This document shows positions 11,447 through 21,879 of a stretch of DNA of 64,000 nucleotides, piece after piece. A model generated the notes under the pieces. The model was given only the letters and a program-made list of their open reading frames with translations, did not search any database and had not been told where the DNA came from. The DNA comes from Nipponacmea schrenckii (Eukaryota > Mollusca > Gastropoda > Lottiidae). The number at the start of each line of letters is the position of its first letter. Position 1 is the first letter of the stretch. The translations under genes were made by a program, and so were the position numbers. The stretch covers positions 3,782,001 through 3,846,000 of the forward strand of contig JAUJPP010000006.1 in NCBI GenBank assembly GCA_030562195.1, in the 5' to 3' direction.

Positions 11447-11632
11447 ATGATGAAAATTGTTATCGTTATGTTCTGTTTGATCGTAGCTATGTCAGCTTTC
11501 CCAATCATGCCATTTGTGCCTCCAATGCTCAACCCCATGATCAATCCCATGGCTAACCCCATGATCAACCCACTTGCTGCTGTCGCCAACCCAGTCTTCA
11601 ACCCAATAATGAGAATGGGAATGATCTTCTAA
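11447..11632 (+). CDS. Secreted Pro/Met/Asn-rich peptide precursor, copy 2
   Basis: The product has 61 residues: signal peptide MMKIVIVMFCLIVAMSA, then a mature part of about 43 residues with LNPM INPM ANPM INPL and NPVF NPIM steps, ending RMGMIF. The only charged mature residue is one Arg. The coding exon starts after TTTCAG at 11424. It ends at GTGACG (11649) or at GTACGTG (11666), and the transcript then splices to a 3' UTR exon at 12017. Intron 1 (10809-11424) is about 616 bases and unrelated to the intron shared by copies 1 and 3. The coding sequence is nevertheless nearly identical to copy 3. Family not recognised. Confidence 0.88.
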   Translation: MMKIVIVMFCLIVAMSAFPIMPFVPPMLNPMINPMANPMINPLAAVANPVFNPIMRMGMIF

Positions 11633-11754
11633 ATTTAGTAACAAAAAGGTGACGAACAATATCAAGGTACGTGATTATTTTCCATTATCCAGTTATACCG
11701 ACACATGCTATCGTAAGAAACAACAATATTTTATAATCATTTAACCTTTTATTC

Positions 11755-11990
11755 GTGATACAAGTTAGTTATCATTTTTGAAACCCATAAACGCCATAGA
11801 AGCAAATAACAATTTAGCTGTTTTCTTAGCTAACTTTACAACCCACCATGGTTCCATGTATTTGAGAAACCCATAAACGTCCTTTAAGCACAGTACAATT
11901 TAGCTGTTTTCTTAGCTTAGCCTTACATGGTTTCATGTATTTTAGAAACCCATAAGCGTCCTCCAAGCACAACATGTATACCCAGTATAT
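11755..11990 (+). repeat. Three-fold repeat in the 3' UTR intron of copy 2
   Basis: Units of roughly 85 bases share GAAACCCATAAACGTCC, CAATTTAGCTGTTTTCTTAG and a CCATG-like step. The matching intron of copy 3 (about 15475-15655) holds two to three related units, so the repeat predates the copy 2/copy 3 split. Confidence 0.7.
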
Positions 11991-12016
11991 CTAACATGAT
12001 TTTTTTTTTTTTTCAG

Positions 12017-12105
12017 AAAGTATTATTTTGAATACAACCAAGAGAGGAAATATATTTACAAAGATCATCGAGTTATTTTCAAATAAAATTCTATTTTTCA
12101 TAACT
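12017..12105 (+). other. 3' UTR exon and poly(A) signal of NPM-peptide copy 2
   Basis: A long poly-T acceptor (TTTTTTCAG ending 12016) is followed by AAAGTATTATTTTGAATACA, with AATAAA at 12082-12087. It is near-identical to the copy 3 exon starting 15699, which supports a spliced 3' UTR. Confidence 0.7.
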
Positions 12106-12129
12106 TATAACTTTTTATTCTTGTATTAA

Positions 12130-12345
12130 CAAATGAACTCCCATAAACTTTACCAAAGAAAGCTTATGAGATGCCGCGGTCCCACTATTGTAATAATAGG
12201 TCCTGTGTGCTACAAGCTGTGCATGTTGAAGACCCCTTGACAGTTGGAAATCGTAAAAAGAGTGGCCTTATTTCCCTAATTACACCCTATATGGCGTTGC
12301 CTGTATTCATTAGCCCATAAGGTACAGACCCAAAACTGTAAAAAT
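12130..12345 (+). mobile_element. SINE fragment, plus orientation
   Basis: Contains the diverged SINE body (CCCCTTGACAGTTGGAAATCG) and the tail-side motif TTCATTAGCCCATAAGGTAC. The family is defined by the fuller copies at 60245-60590 and 44640-44915. The tRNA-like head is not clear here. Confidence 0.55.
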
Positions 12346-12574
12346 ATGTCCTCTTTTTAAAACATTTCCACGGACACTTGAACATCTTATTAAACAAATA
12401 GAAGAGAAAAGGGTTAACGAAAAGGTCTTCCATCCATCTTTACAGATCACATTAACCCTTGTAATATAAAGATATATTTTAAACACAGTTACTTCCCATC
12501 TGACATATAAATAGAAGAGAAAAAGAAATGCCTTGGAGCTCACTGTTCTGCAAAATGAATAATCATGACAAATA

Positions 12575-12900
12575 CACAGGAGTTTTACGTCCTCCACCTA
12601 ATGGCCTAATGGAAACGAGACCTCGTTTTAAATTTTCCATCCGAGCGATAAAACGCTGTTCCTATGTCAACCCCTCCAACCCAATTACTGACGCGGGGTC
12701 CTACATGCCGGCATTGAAACCGCAACTTTCATATTAGCGAATTGCACAGAATTGTATTCTTAGGGTTATCAATCCTGATCGAAAGTGTACTACATGAGTT
12801 GGAAAATGAAATTTAGCCCTACTCCTCTGCACCTTATGGGCTAATGAAGATGGACATGCGTTTGGAAAGGGAGATCATGCATCGCCAGTCACATGAGCCA
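12575..12900 (-). mobile_element. Two SINE fragments, minus orientation
   Basis: The first (about 12577-12730) has GGAGTTTTACGTCC, CCTAATGGCCTAATGG and the body text GATAAAACGCTGTTCCTATG, related to GACGCTTTTTCCATG at 60424. The second (about 12810-12900) has a TACTCCTCTGCACC motif and TTATGGGCTAATGAAGATGG. Both keep only the tail-proximal part of the element. Confidence 0.55.
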
Positions 12901-13134
12901 GGTAAAGTTATGGCTAATTGTTTATAACAAAAAGTAAAAAATTCAACATCCCCCTGTCTACATCTGGCCAGTTATATCCTGAAATTGCAATGAAATAAAA
13001 CGAAAAATGTTGTAACCTTTACTTGAATTTACTACAATAGATTTGATTCTTTTTTTAAAAGGACATAGTTTTTTAAATATTTATTAATCTGAAATTTAGC
13101 CATAAAGCTGTGAACATAGCCTAGCAACGCCGAT

Positions 13135-13350
13135 ATTTTGTCACCCGAATTGGGGAACAGACTCCGCCTATATTACCCTTCTCCAACAATTATCTAACTA
13201 AATAAGTCATCAATATAACCAATAGCAACTAAATTCATATTGAACATGTTTTATATTTAAGATATATTTTATGAAAATGATTGGTTAACAGACTCCGCCT
13301 ATATTACCTCCTTCTCCAACAATTATCTAACTGAATAAATTTAAAATATC
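13135..13350. repeat. Direct repeat pair, and nearby palindromic CRE-like site
   Basis: GACTCCGCCTATATTACC followed by TTCTCCAACAATTATCTAAC occurs at about 13158-13203 and again at about 13291-13332. Just beyond, at 13367-13374, is a full TGACGTCA palindrome. No gene is seen between 12910 and 14640. Confidence 0.6.
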
Positions 13351-14639
13351 AGATATCACCCCCTGGTGACGTCATCATTGGGGTAATATGTCCAATATCG
13401 CAGGACAACATCAAAGAGAATACTTCTACGAGGTGTGTACAGACAAGATAGCAACTTAATTCAATTTGAACATCAAATCAGTTTTATATTTTGTCGGTGT
13501 GTTTTTTCGTTGTTAACGATTGTGTTTTCATCCTCGGCGAATGTTCTCTTTGTGTGCTTTCACAAGACTCAATAAAATGTCATCATTCAATCATCATTCA
13601 ATCAAAGTTGTTGACTGTTATGTTATCACGTGTAAAATTTGAAGTAAGGTGTAGGATCTGATAGAAATAGGAAAGAAAAGAATTTATAAAATATTTAATA
13701 TAACTTTTTCTTCAGTTGCCATAACAGGCAAAATAGATATAAATTGAATTTTTTGATAAATCAATGTTTCTAAAATTGAAACAATAGAACATTGAATAAA
13801 AATTGAAAGGTATGATTCAATTTTAGAACTTTTGAACTAAAACTCAGATCCTGTACCTTAGTGAACATTTTTCAGACTGGAGATTATCTGTCTCTTTTAG
13901 TTACTGCAGACTGGTTAAACTCTTGACAAGACTCAAGTCTGCGACAACACTCGACAAACAAACCGGTTGGTGCCCAAATCCAAAGCCTGCAACATGCATA
14001 TAATCTTAGGGAAGTTATTAAACCATATTTAAAATAAACACTCTGTGTGCCGACAATGGGCTATTTAAAACCTGATATCTGTCAGTTCAATAATTAAACA
14101 GAGATAAACTAGCGTCGTATCCCCTCATAATATATTTCATTCACCTCGATGGAAAATACGTTAATTGTTTATATTTTGAAGAATGGGTATTATTCTTTTG
14201 TAATATCTGAACGAAATTAATTGAACTTACTCTGTTGGTTAATTGTCGGAGGGGGGGGGGTATATTTGTTATTATATATTATATATTTACTTATAAACAT
14301 AAAAAACTAATATTGGAAGATAACGCGAGCCTATGTCAGCATTCATTCCGTAAAAAAATATTTCTAAATTTCACTATTGTTTCGCAACAAGTATTTTTCA
14401 AAAATCTGTCCTTGATATTGATATTTCATGGATTATCATTAGTTCATGCTGTGTCTACTTTCAATTTGTTAACATTTACCTTAAAGTCAATTGCTTTGTA
14501 GCAAGTGTAAAAAAAATCCATTTAGCTGTTCTATCGGTGTTTATTTAATATGGCTTGGAGGATGGTGAATTAAATAATTTATATTTCAAAAGAATGTCAA
14601 GAAACACAGAAATATTTCACAATGTTTGTACATCAATCT

Positions 14640-14836
14640 TCTGAAGGGATATAATAAATTATTGGTCATGTTCTATTGTATTAATTACCTGTAGTTATGT
14701 AAGCACTGGTCAAGACAGGATGATGGATGTCTATTTGTCTTCTGTGACTATATAAACCCTCGGTTTTGTTGAGTTAATCACACATCTCCTGACTTCACAG
14801 ATATACAGTCATACCTGGTAAGTACACAGTGATTGT
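14640..14836 (+). promoter_or_regulatory. Promoter and non-coding exon 1 of NPM-peptide copy 3
   Basis: The TATA box (TATATAAACCCTCGG) is at about 14749-14763. The leader ends ATACAGTCATACCTG at 14817 and is followed by GTAAGTAC. The upstream block from about 14640 (CTTCTGAAGGGATATAATAA) through GTAAGCACTGGTCAAGACAG matches copies 1 and 2. Confidence 0.8.
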
Positions 14837-15087
14837 TGTGTAGTTAAAACTGGTAACTAGATTGAAACCTTTCTAGTAACTGATACACCACCATCTTCTG
14901 TTTATTACCAACAATACGAATGTTATTCAAACAAACTTTCAAACTGTGTATTTTATGTTTATGACTTGTAACATGTACATGTATATTCAATGTTGTTACT
15001 TATTCTCCATTATAGCTTCAGTTATAAGTTTCTATGATATATAAAAATTTCTTTTTATTTCAGTTACCCTAAAAAAAATCTACCAAA

Positions 15088-15273
15088 ATGATGAAAATTG
15101 TTATCGTTATGTTCTGTTTGATCGTAGCTATGTCAGCTTTCCCAATCATGCCATTTGTACCTCCAATGCTCAACCCCATGATCAATCCCATGGCTAACCC
15201 CATGATCAACCCACTTGCTGCTGTCGCCAACCCAGTCTTCAACCCAATAATGAGAATGGGAATGATGTTCTAA
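15088..15273 (+). CDS. Secreted Pro/Met/Asn-rich peptide precursor, copy 3
   Basis: The product has 61 residues and differs from copy 2 only near the end (RMGMMF instead of RMGMIF). It has the same signal peptide and NPM-type repeats. The coding exon starts at 15064 after TTTCAG, and donor GTACGTAA follows AAAAAG at 15289. Intron 1 (14818-15063) is nearly identical to that of copy 1, yet the 3' coding end and 3' UTR match copy 2. The gene is therefore a mosaic of its two relatives. The open frame on the opposite strand (15133-15420) is a shadow. Confidence 0.88.
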   Translation: MMKIVIVMFCLIVAMSAFPIMPFVPPMLNPMINPMANPMINPLAAVANPVFNPIMRMGMMF

Positions 15274-15698
15274 ATTTAGTAACAAAAAGGTACGTAACTC
15301 ACAGGTATATTTATACATTGTAATTTTCAAGCGACCAATCGAAATACAGACGCATAAAACCGTAAGAAACAAAATAAGTCTATCACCATTTGGTATCCAA
15401 AGTGGCAAATGACACAACAAGATATCATGTTAAATACAGTCCGAATCTTAAATTCTCCTCATACTGACCAAGCAATGGACAATTTAGCAGATTTCTTAGC
15501 TTAGCTTTACAACACGCCATGCCTGTATACATTTAAGAAACCCATAAACGTCCTTTAAGCACAGTGCAATTCAGCTGATTTCTTAGCAAAGCTTTACAAC
15601 ACGCCATGCCTTCATATATGTGAGAAACCCATAAACGTCCCCTGAGCACAGCATGTATACCCAGGTATATCTAACATAATTTCTCTCTTTTTTTTCAG

Positions 15699-15785
15699 AA
15701 AGTTTATTTTGAATACAACCAACAGAGGAAATATATTTACAAAGATCATCTAGTTATTTTCAAATAAAATTCTATTTTTCATAAC
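15699..15785 (+). other. 3' UTR exon and poly(A) signal of NPM-peptide copy 3
   Basis: The acceptor TTTTTTTTCAG ends at 15698. The exon begins AAAGTTTATTTTGAATACAA and has AATAAA at 15763-15768. It is homologous to the copy 2 exon at 12017. Confidence 0.7.
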
Positions 15786-15799
15786 TTCTTTTTATTCTC

Positions 15800-18700
15800 A
15801 CAAATTTCCTTCTAATGAATTCCCCAATTACGCATTAGGTCCATTATTAATGTCGGATGTTAGTTGAGAAGCTGGTCTACGAAAATAAACTGTTTCGTCT
15901 GAAACGGATTTGAAATGCGAAACGAGACCCCAGGCGTCACATTCATCTCTCGAGTTAATTCTCCATGGACTCATGGGTTGTATTCGCAACTAAGTTCTTG
16001 ACAACACGAGAACAGCCAACCCGAGGTCTCAGTTACGAACGGTCAAGAACATTTAAGAACAAAACAAAAATGACTGTGATAAAATGTACTCACGAATATG
16101 GTTCAGTGTTTATATTCGCCGCCATTTTCAAGAACGTAGTTGCGAATACAACCATGGTGTAGCGAGTATAATGAAACGGTCCAAAACCCAGTTCATTCAT
16201 CTGAGAATCCATACCAGACACAGACACGATACATTATTATCAACTTACTCTACAACTACAAACATTCTGGGTAAAGCTTCTTGAATAACTGTACGAGTCT
16301 TCAACACCTTACCTTCACTCTACTTGTATACAAGTTGAAACCACTTATTTTTCTTTGACTTTTTATCCCAGTTGCTTCCCTTTAACTGATTTATATTGAG
16401 GATGAATTTCACAAATAAAATACCCCTAGATCTAATGAACACAAATTATACCTTGAAAACAAGGTTTCCATATTATGCACGTATACCTTGACGTCATGAG
16501 ACACTTTTCCAATACCACGAAATTTTGTATTTTGATTGGATTGGATTGTACGACCAAGCGGTTCTAAGAAGCAGATTGTAATGCATTGACACTTTGTAGA
16601 GCGCATGGCTTACAGTTGTATAAGTCCTAAAAAAGAATTTGAGCCCCAAGGTTATAATACTTTCAGGGGTGGCGCTAGGGGTGATAAGTTTATAGTTATG
16701 CTACAGGTACAGCTGGCAAAACAGGGCACGCTCCTTGTTCTGGAAAATCCAATTAAGATACCTGATAGTCCTGTTTCATTGGCTATTTAAAACTTAAGGG
16801 GGTGCATGAAGAGACGAATTGATTTTTATAACCATGGTGAATAGAATAGATATTTTATTATATAATTTATTATATTTCCTTTAGGGAAGCGTACTATAAC
16901 TTTGAATGAGAGGCGCGAAGTGTGACGACAATTACCGTCTGTGTGTGTAAAATGTGACGTTTGTCATTTCAATAATTCAAAGGAAATAAATCAAGGCGCG
17001 AGGTCGATCTAAAGGGACGTAACTCTTGTTTGTTTTATTTCCCTCAAGGGAGGTAATGTTTATGACTTCTCGGTTGTTTTTTATGATTCTATTCAGCTTT
17101 ATATAAAAGTCGTGAAGAATGTCATAGTTAAATATTTATCTGTTTGTTAAAACAGAACATTAGTAAAACAGTTCGAATATTCAGACATATGGTCTTAATA
17201 AACGGCGTTTTATGACGTCATGACTGTTTTGGGCTCTTTCCTCTGTTTAAGTTGATTTATATGATACTTCTGCACTTTGTTCATATCATGACTTCAGCTT
17301 CATATATTAGAGTATTATTCTACAAAAGAAACGTAAACTTTGATTAGATTTCGGGACTTTAACGTGTTGTATTGTACGTCTTGTTGGACGAAAGGTCGTG
17401 TTTATTGAGTTTCACTTTTCAGACAGACTACATACACGCATTAGCTTGTTCTCCTACTCACCTACAGAGGCGGATGACGAAGGGACGAATATTTTCGAGT
17501 CAATTCTAGTTCTAAAAAAATAATAAAATAGTAAAAAAAAAGGCAATTTATTGTTAGTATGAGATTTATTTTCGCTTCCTTAAATTAAAATAAATATTTT
17601 TATTATTTTTCAAAAAGACATCATTAAAATATAGTTCGATCTAGCACTGTAACGTTTATCCTTTATACAAATTCGCCTTCATGTAAGACGAACTGACATG
17701 GGATCATTATTGAGTCTTAAACTGAACCCTATTTCATAAAATATAAACAAAATAAGACCCCTATTTCACCGTGAATATAAAATTGGCCCCTGGTTTACAA
17801 TCTAGTATATATATATGAAATGCAGTTTTAAGAAAATAGAGACATATGTTTGGTTAATAAAATAAAACATAAAAACAAGTAATTGACTAATCAGATGAGT
17901 AGAATTCTCACATCAGTTTCGTGTAAGTTTGGATGGAAACCCTGCAATATTGTTTGGTATAAATTACGATTTTCTTGGTGTAAAAATGTAATTTTTCAAG
18001 TTAAATTTGTCGTTTTGACATTTCACATCTTTACAATCCTTATAATAAAATTGTACAAAATAAATAGTCTCATGAGGTGTTTTACAGGCAGTTACAATTG
18101 GCAGTACCTATTAGAGACCACAATCTATACATTCACTAGACAATTCTGTTGCGGAACCAAGCGTCAGATTTCTTTTTCTAAACGTTTTGAGGGTAACTGA
18201 AATTCTATTTCTTGGTCAAGTGAATATTTAGAAGTACATGTACATAATTATATCGGGAACATTGTTTTCATAACGTCACCAATTGAAGTTGGTGACGGTA
18301 TCGAACACTTAGTTTATTGGAAATGAAGAAACTACAGACGTTTGATTGAACATCAGAATGATGCAAACTGATGATATCAGTGTCCCTGATATACATAGAA
18401 TAGAAGGTCTCTTTACAATCCGTTGTTAAATCATGGGATGTCTATCTACCACGCTTCATTACTCGAGCGATCTTCCTGAAAGAGTTGATTCCTTGATCAG
18501 TTTCCAACCCAAACAATGTTTGTAGCTAATTCTTTATGTATGATCATATTAATATTTGAAACAATATAGTATACCTCTTTGATTTATTACTAGAAATAAC
18601 TGAGGCATAGTAAATTACCCTGTCGGTGGAATAAAGTTAGACGTAAAGACGTGTTCCACATCAAAGGAAAAAAGACAAACGGTTGACAGATTATTTAAAT

Positions 18701-19150
18701 CTAATCGACTCTAACCTGAACGGTTTATAGTTAACTTCTCGCCTGAACAGAAGTTGCTGTCTTGCATTAAATATTATAACTTCCCTATTGCAATGCATGA
18801 CGTAGTGCTCAAATTGTATACTTCTATACGTGAGCTGTACAAGGGTGCTTTTAAGTGATTATTTTTTGTAGGATTCAAAAACGTATAGTACATAAGACTG
18901 TTAATATTTTTGTTGTTGTGGCATCATACGATTCTTACATTACATTTGTCCATTATAATCAACACTAGACTAACTAATCGGCCGTGTTTCAATCTGCGAC
19001 TCAATTGCGACTTTACATCTAAAATAATTGGCAGTAAATGCTTGAGTGTGGGATTCTATCTTTAGCAAAGAAAAAAAAGAAAATAATTTCGTTTCGTGTT
19101 AACATTTGCTCTGGATTAAATTAGGACATGAAATTAACAAAATTGTCCTC
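15800..19150. other. Intergenic, no gene recognised
   Basis: I see no family motif or spliced frame. Items inside it: an open frame at 16605-16790 without recognisable features; a molluscan-type dispersed motif (AAAGGGACGTAACTC, then CCCTCAAGGGAGGTAA) near 17012-17055; a TGACGTCA palindrome at 17213-17220; a foldback family B copy near 18250-18400 with a perfect hairpin at 18274-18297; and an open frame at 17883-18200 lacking motifs. Confidence 0.5.
18250..18400 (-). mobile_element. Foldback family B copy, degraded
   Basis: In reverse orientation it matches the left arm of the 33520 element: TCAGGGACACTGATATCATC, then an ACGTCTGTAG step. Its inner part has a perfect inverted repeat, CGTCACCAA / TTGGTGACG, around TTGAAG at 18274-18297. 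A related GGTGACGTCAC core occurs in the 47222 copy. Confidence 0.6.
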
Positions 19151-19352
19151 TTTGTCATTTATTAGTTGATGTTGATGAATGAATACTTTGTATACTTTCA
19201 CCAACGGAGCACTTGTCTGCATTCTTTTCACTTTGGTGATTGACGGCTGCGTTCAAATGTTTATGCTCCGTACACATTTAGTCGTTTATAAACATGAATC
19301 GAAATAATTTCTTGATTTTGAAAGGTTAAGAGTCAATCAAGACACTGAGAGT

Positions 19353-19465
19353 TTAATGGTAACTTTTGTCTTCTAATATCCGTTGTAAAAGATGTAAGAT
19401 TTTTTCCCTGGGCCGTTCTTCTTCTACCTCTTCTTCTTCACACTTCGGATTTTGAGAACAGGCTT
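19353..19465 (-). CDS. Conopressin/neurophysin-type precursor, exon 3 (C-terminal end)
   Basis: The minus-strand acceptor CGTTACAG is followed by 113 bases ending in TAA at 19355-19353. Joined to exon 2 in phase 1, it completes the 13th and 14th neurophysin cysteines (EACSQNPKC). It continues as an acidic run (EEEEVEEE), then RPREKILHLLQRILEDKSYH, a short amphipathic tail. A C-terminal extension after neurophysin, with Leu-rich helix character, is reminiscent of copeptin-like segments; that comparison is inference. A possible AATAAA lies at 19163-19158 on this strand. The phase match and Cys completion make the join convincing. Confidence 0.88.
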
Positions 19466-19581
19466 CTGTAACGAAAAACGATGTTAAAATTTAAGTAATT
19501 GTGATAGGATTAAGACCTCTCATGGGCTCTTTATATGTGATCACCACTCAACGTTCTATTTCCAGCATTTGCATCTTGCCA

Positions 19582-20032
19582 GAGTTGACACCCTAGGCTA
19601 GCCTAGAAATCTTGTTAGAAGTTAAGACGGTAGGATAGTCTAGAAACAGTGTTAGAAGTTGAAATACTGGGGTAGCCTAGAACCAGTGTTAGAACCAAAG
19701 TCCGTAGGGTAGCCTAGAAACAGTGTTAGAAGCAAAGACCATAGGGTAGCCTAGAAACAGTGTTAGAAGCAAAGACCATAGGGTAGCCTAGAAACAGTGT
19801 TAGAAGCAAAGACCGTAGGGTATCCTAGAAACAATGTTAGAAGTTAAGACCTTAGGTAGCCTAGAAACAGTGTTAGAAGTTAAGACCATAGGGTAGCCTA
19901 GAACTGTGTTAGAAGTTAAGACCGTAGGGTAGCCTAGTAACTGTGTTAGAAGTTAAGACCGTAGGGTAGCCTAGAAACAGTGTTAGAAGTTAAGACCGTA
20001 GGGTAGCCTAGAACTAGTGTTAGAAGTCATAT
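19582..20032. repeat. 37-bp minisatellite in intron 2 of the neurophysin gene
   Basis: About 12 units contain GTAGGGTAGCCTAGAAACAG, then TGTTAGAAG and a variable AAGACC step. It lies wholly in the intron between neurophysin exons 2 and 3 (19466-20592). Confidence 0.9.
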
Positions 20033-20592
20033 TTTCTCAACTAGGCCTATATGTGTTTTATCTGATCAAAATAAAAATCTCTAAATATTTCAACCTCGGC
20101 TACGAGATACTAATAAAGCCATACTTTATTTTCGTATTTTATGTTTACTATTTCCCATCATATCGTATATAGAAATGTACAAAAAAGTACTATATGTCAG
20201 CTCATAATTCTTATATCTATCGTTTCAAATGACATAAAACCCAGGCGATTAGAAATCTTCAGGGAAATATTATCTTCCAGTAAATCAAATATCTAATTCC
20301 CTAAATTATTCAAAAGGAACTTTAATAGAAAGTATAGTTTACATTTTGTCAGTACTGAAAACAGTACAGCTTTCTCCTGCGGGGAAAAGCTACCATAGGT
20401 TTATTAATGTAATGTTTCCAATGAAAATGAGTGGATTCCTACATTGTAACGTTTCAAGGACGAAAGACGGGGGATGGTGGAAGGGGTGTGATATAAAGCT
20501 AACTTCAAACACGAATGTATTTTATGCCTCATAGCAAAATAGACCCTGGTTTTGTAATGTAATTTATTTGTACTTATTGGTTTGTTCTGTAC

Positions 20593-20797
20593 CTGAATCA
20601 CAGCAAATACCATTCGCTACACATTGTCCTTGTTGACGTGACCCACAAAGTTTACCGTCCACTCGACACGGTACCATACTATCATTTTCATGTTGACAAA
20701 CTTCGGTTTCTTTAGTACCAATATAACAACCGAAACTCCCACAGCATATCCTGGGTCCTACACATTGTCCTACGTTCCCTGGTCCACATGACATACA
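20593..20797 (-). CDS. Conopressin/neurophysin-type precursor, exon 2 (neurophysin core)
   Basis: This 205-base exon encodes the neurophysin core of a vasopressin/oxytocin-superfamily prohormone: CMSCGPGNVGQC, GPRICCGSFGCYIGT, VCQHEN, VPC, LCGS, QC, then NGICCDS. Twelve of the family's 14 cysteines are here. The Glu of the CQ-x-EN motif, which in vertebrate neurophysin pairs with the hormone amino group, is conserved. The acceptor TTTTCAG places the first codon at the first core Cys, the same intron position as in vertebrate vasopressin and oxytocin genes. The donor CAG|GTACAG (GT at 20592-20591) leaves phase 1, matching exon 3. Neurophysin carries and protects the nonapeptide in neurosecretory granules. 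Exon 1 (signal peptide, nonapeptide, GKR-type cleavage site) should lie at higher coordinates and was not found. Confidence 0.95.
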
Positions 20798-20844
20798 CTG
20801 AAAATATAAAATATCAGTCGGTCAATACAATTGTAATACAAGAA

Positions 20845-20990
20845 TGGAATGAATGCACCTTATGGGCTAATCAGAGAGCAACGTCATGCAGTGTGCAATG
20901 GGGGGATTTGACAGCGGCATTAGCCTACTCTTCTTGCGCTTTGTTACCATGTTATAGAGGGAAAATACAACTGAAAAAAGAAACTGGAGA
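20845..20990 (-). mobile_element. SINE fragment next to the neurophysin exon
   Basis: GAATGAATGCACCTTATGGGC, then TAATCAGAGAGCAACGTCATG and GTGCAATGGGGGA, matches the tail-proximal part of the SINE seen at 60245-60590. It sits about 50 bases on the 5' side of the neurophysin acceptor, inside intron 1. Confidence 0.6.
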
Positions 20991-21091
20991 TAAAACACCA
21001 GTTTGGCAATAGATTGATACCAGCTAATGAACAATTCATATGAGGAAGTATATACATGTAAATATTACCAATTTTAAGTGAAGAGAGGCAT

Positions 21092-21209
21092 CAGGGCCCC
21101 GTTTTACAATAAATCTTACGATAAAAATTGTAAATGTATAATTTAACTTTGTAAAATACAATACTTTCGACGAATTTTGTCGTAAGATATTTGTAGGAAC
21201 GGGCCTCGG
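21092..21209. mobile_element. Short foldback element, family C
   Basis: The left arm GGGCCCCGTTTTACAATAAA and right arm (reverse complement) GAGGCCCGTTCCTACAAATA are inverted copies that continue with ATCTTACGA. The arms are about 38 bases with a loop of about 45. It resembles widespread short MITEs of marine invertebrates (inference). No coding capacity. Confidence 0.75.
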
Positions 21210-21879
21210 CAAGCGTAGTTTTTATTTTTAAATTAAAGGCGAGAAGGGTCTATTGAAAGTTATTACCAGTATAACACATCATCACGATGCATCCAGACCA
21301 ACATAATTGTATTGACTCCTAATAAGTATCGAGTCTCTCACTAGAAATTTATAAGTCTTATTCGATCAAGCGTTTCTTCACGATGACAAATGTCAGTTAT
21401 TTTAACTTGAACCAAATATTGAAACAATGAATATGGGTAGATTGATTGTGTAAATTACAGACCAGGGTGATCTAACTCGGTTTTCATTCTTTTAGTTAGT
21501 GAATCGATCTTACTCGCGTAGGAATTAAAACATGCTGAATGTCAAAACCTTGTCACCTATTAACAAAACAAATCTCTACATTAAAACAAATAAACCATTC
21601 ATTTTCTCTCTGAAATTCACGAGTTATTTTCCCCAATCTTATTAGTGTTAAATGAAGCAACTACACGCGCCGACACAATTCCTTTTTGTGTAAGAGAGAA
21701 GATTGTTCGGAACCGTCAGTAAACATAATCTCAGAGAATACCTCTTCATTATTTCCGGTGGTGCTAAAAGTTGTCAGTGGTAATGCACCAGAGGAGTTAC
21801 TTCCGGTGTCGGGTGAAATTTTGTAAATGGTATTTGCCACACAATTATGCGCCAGGGAAGTTGCGTTTAGTGTCGGGTG

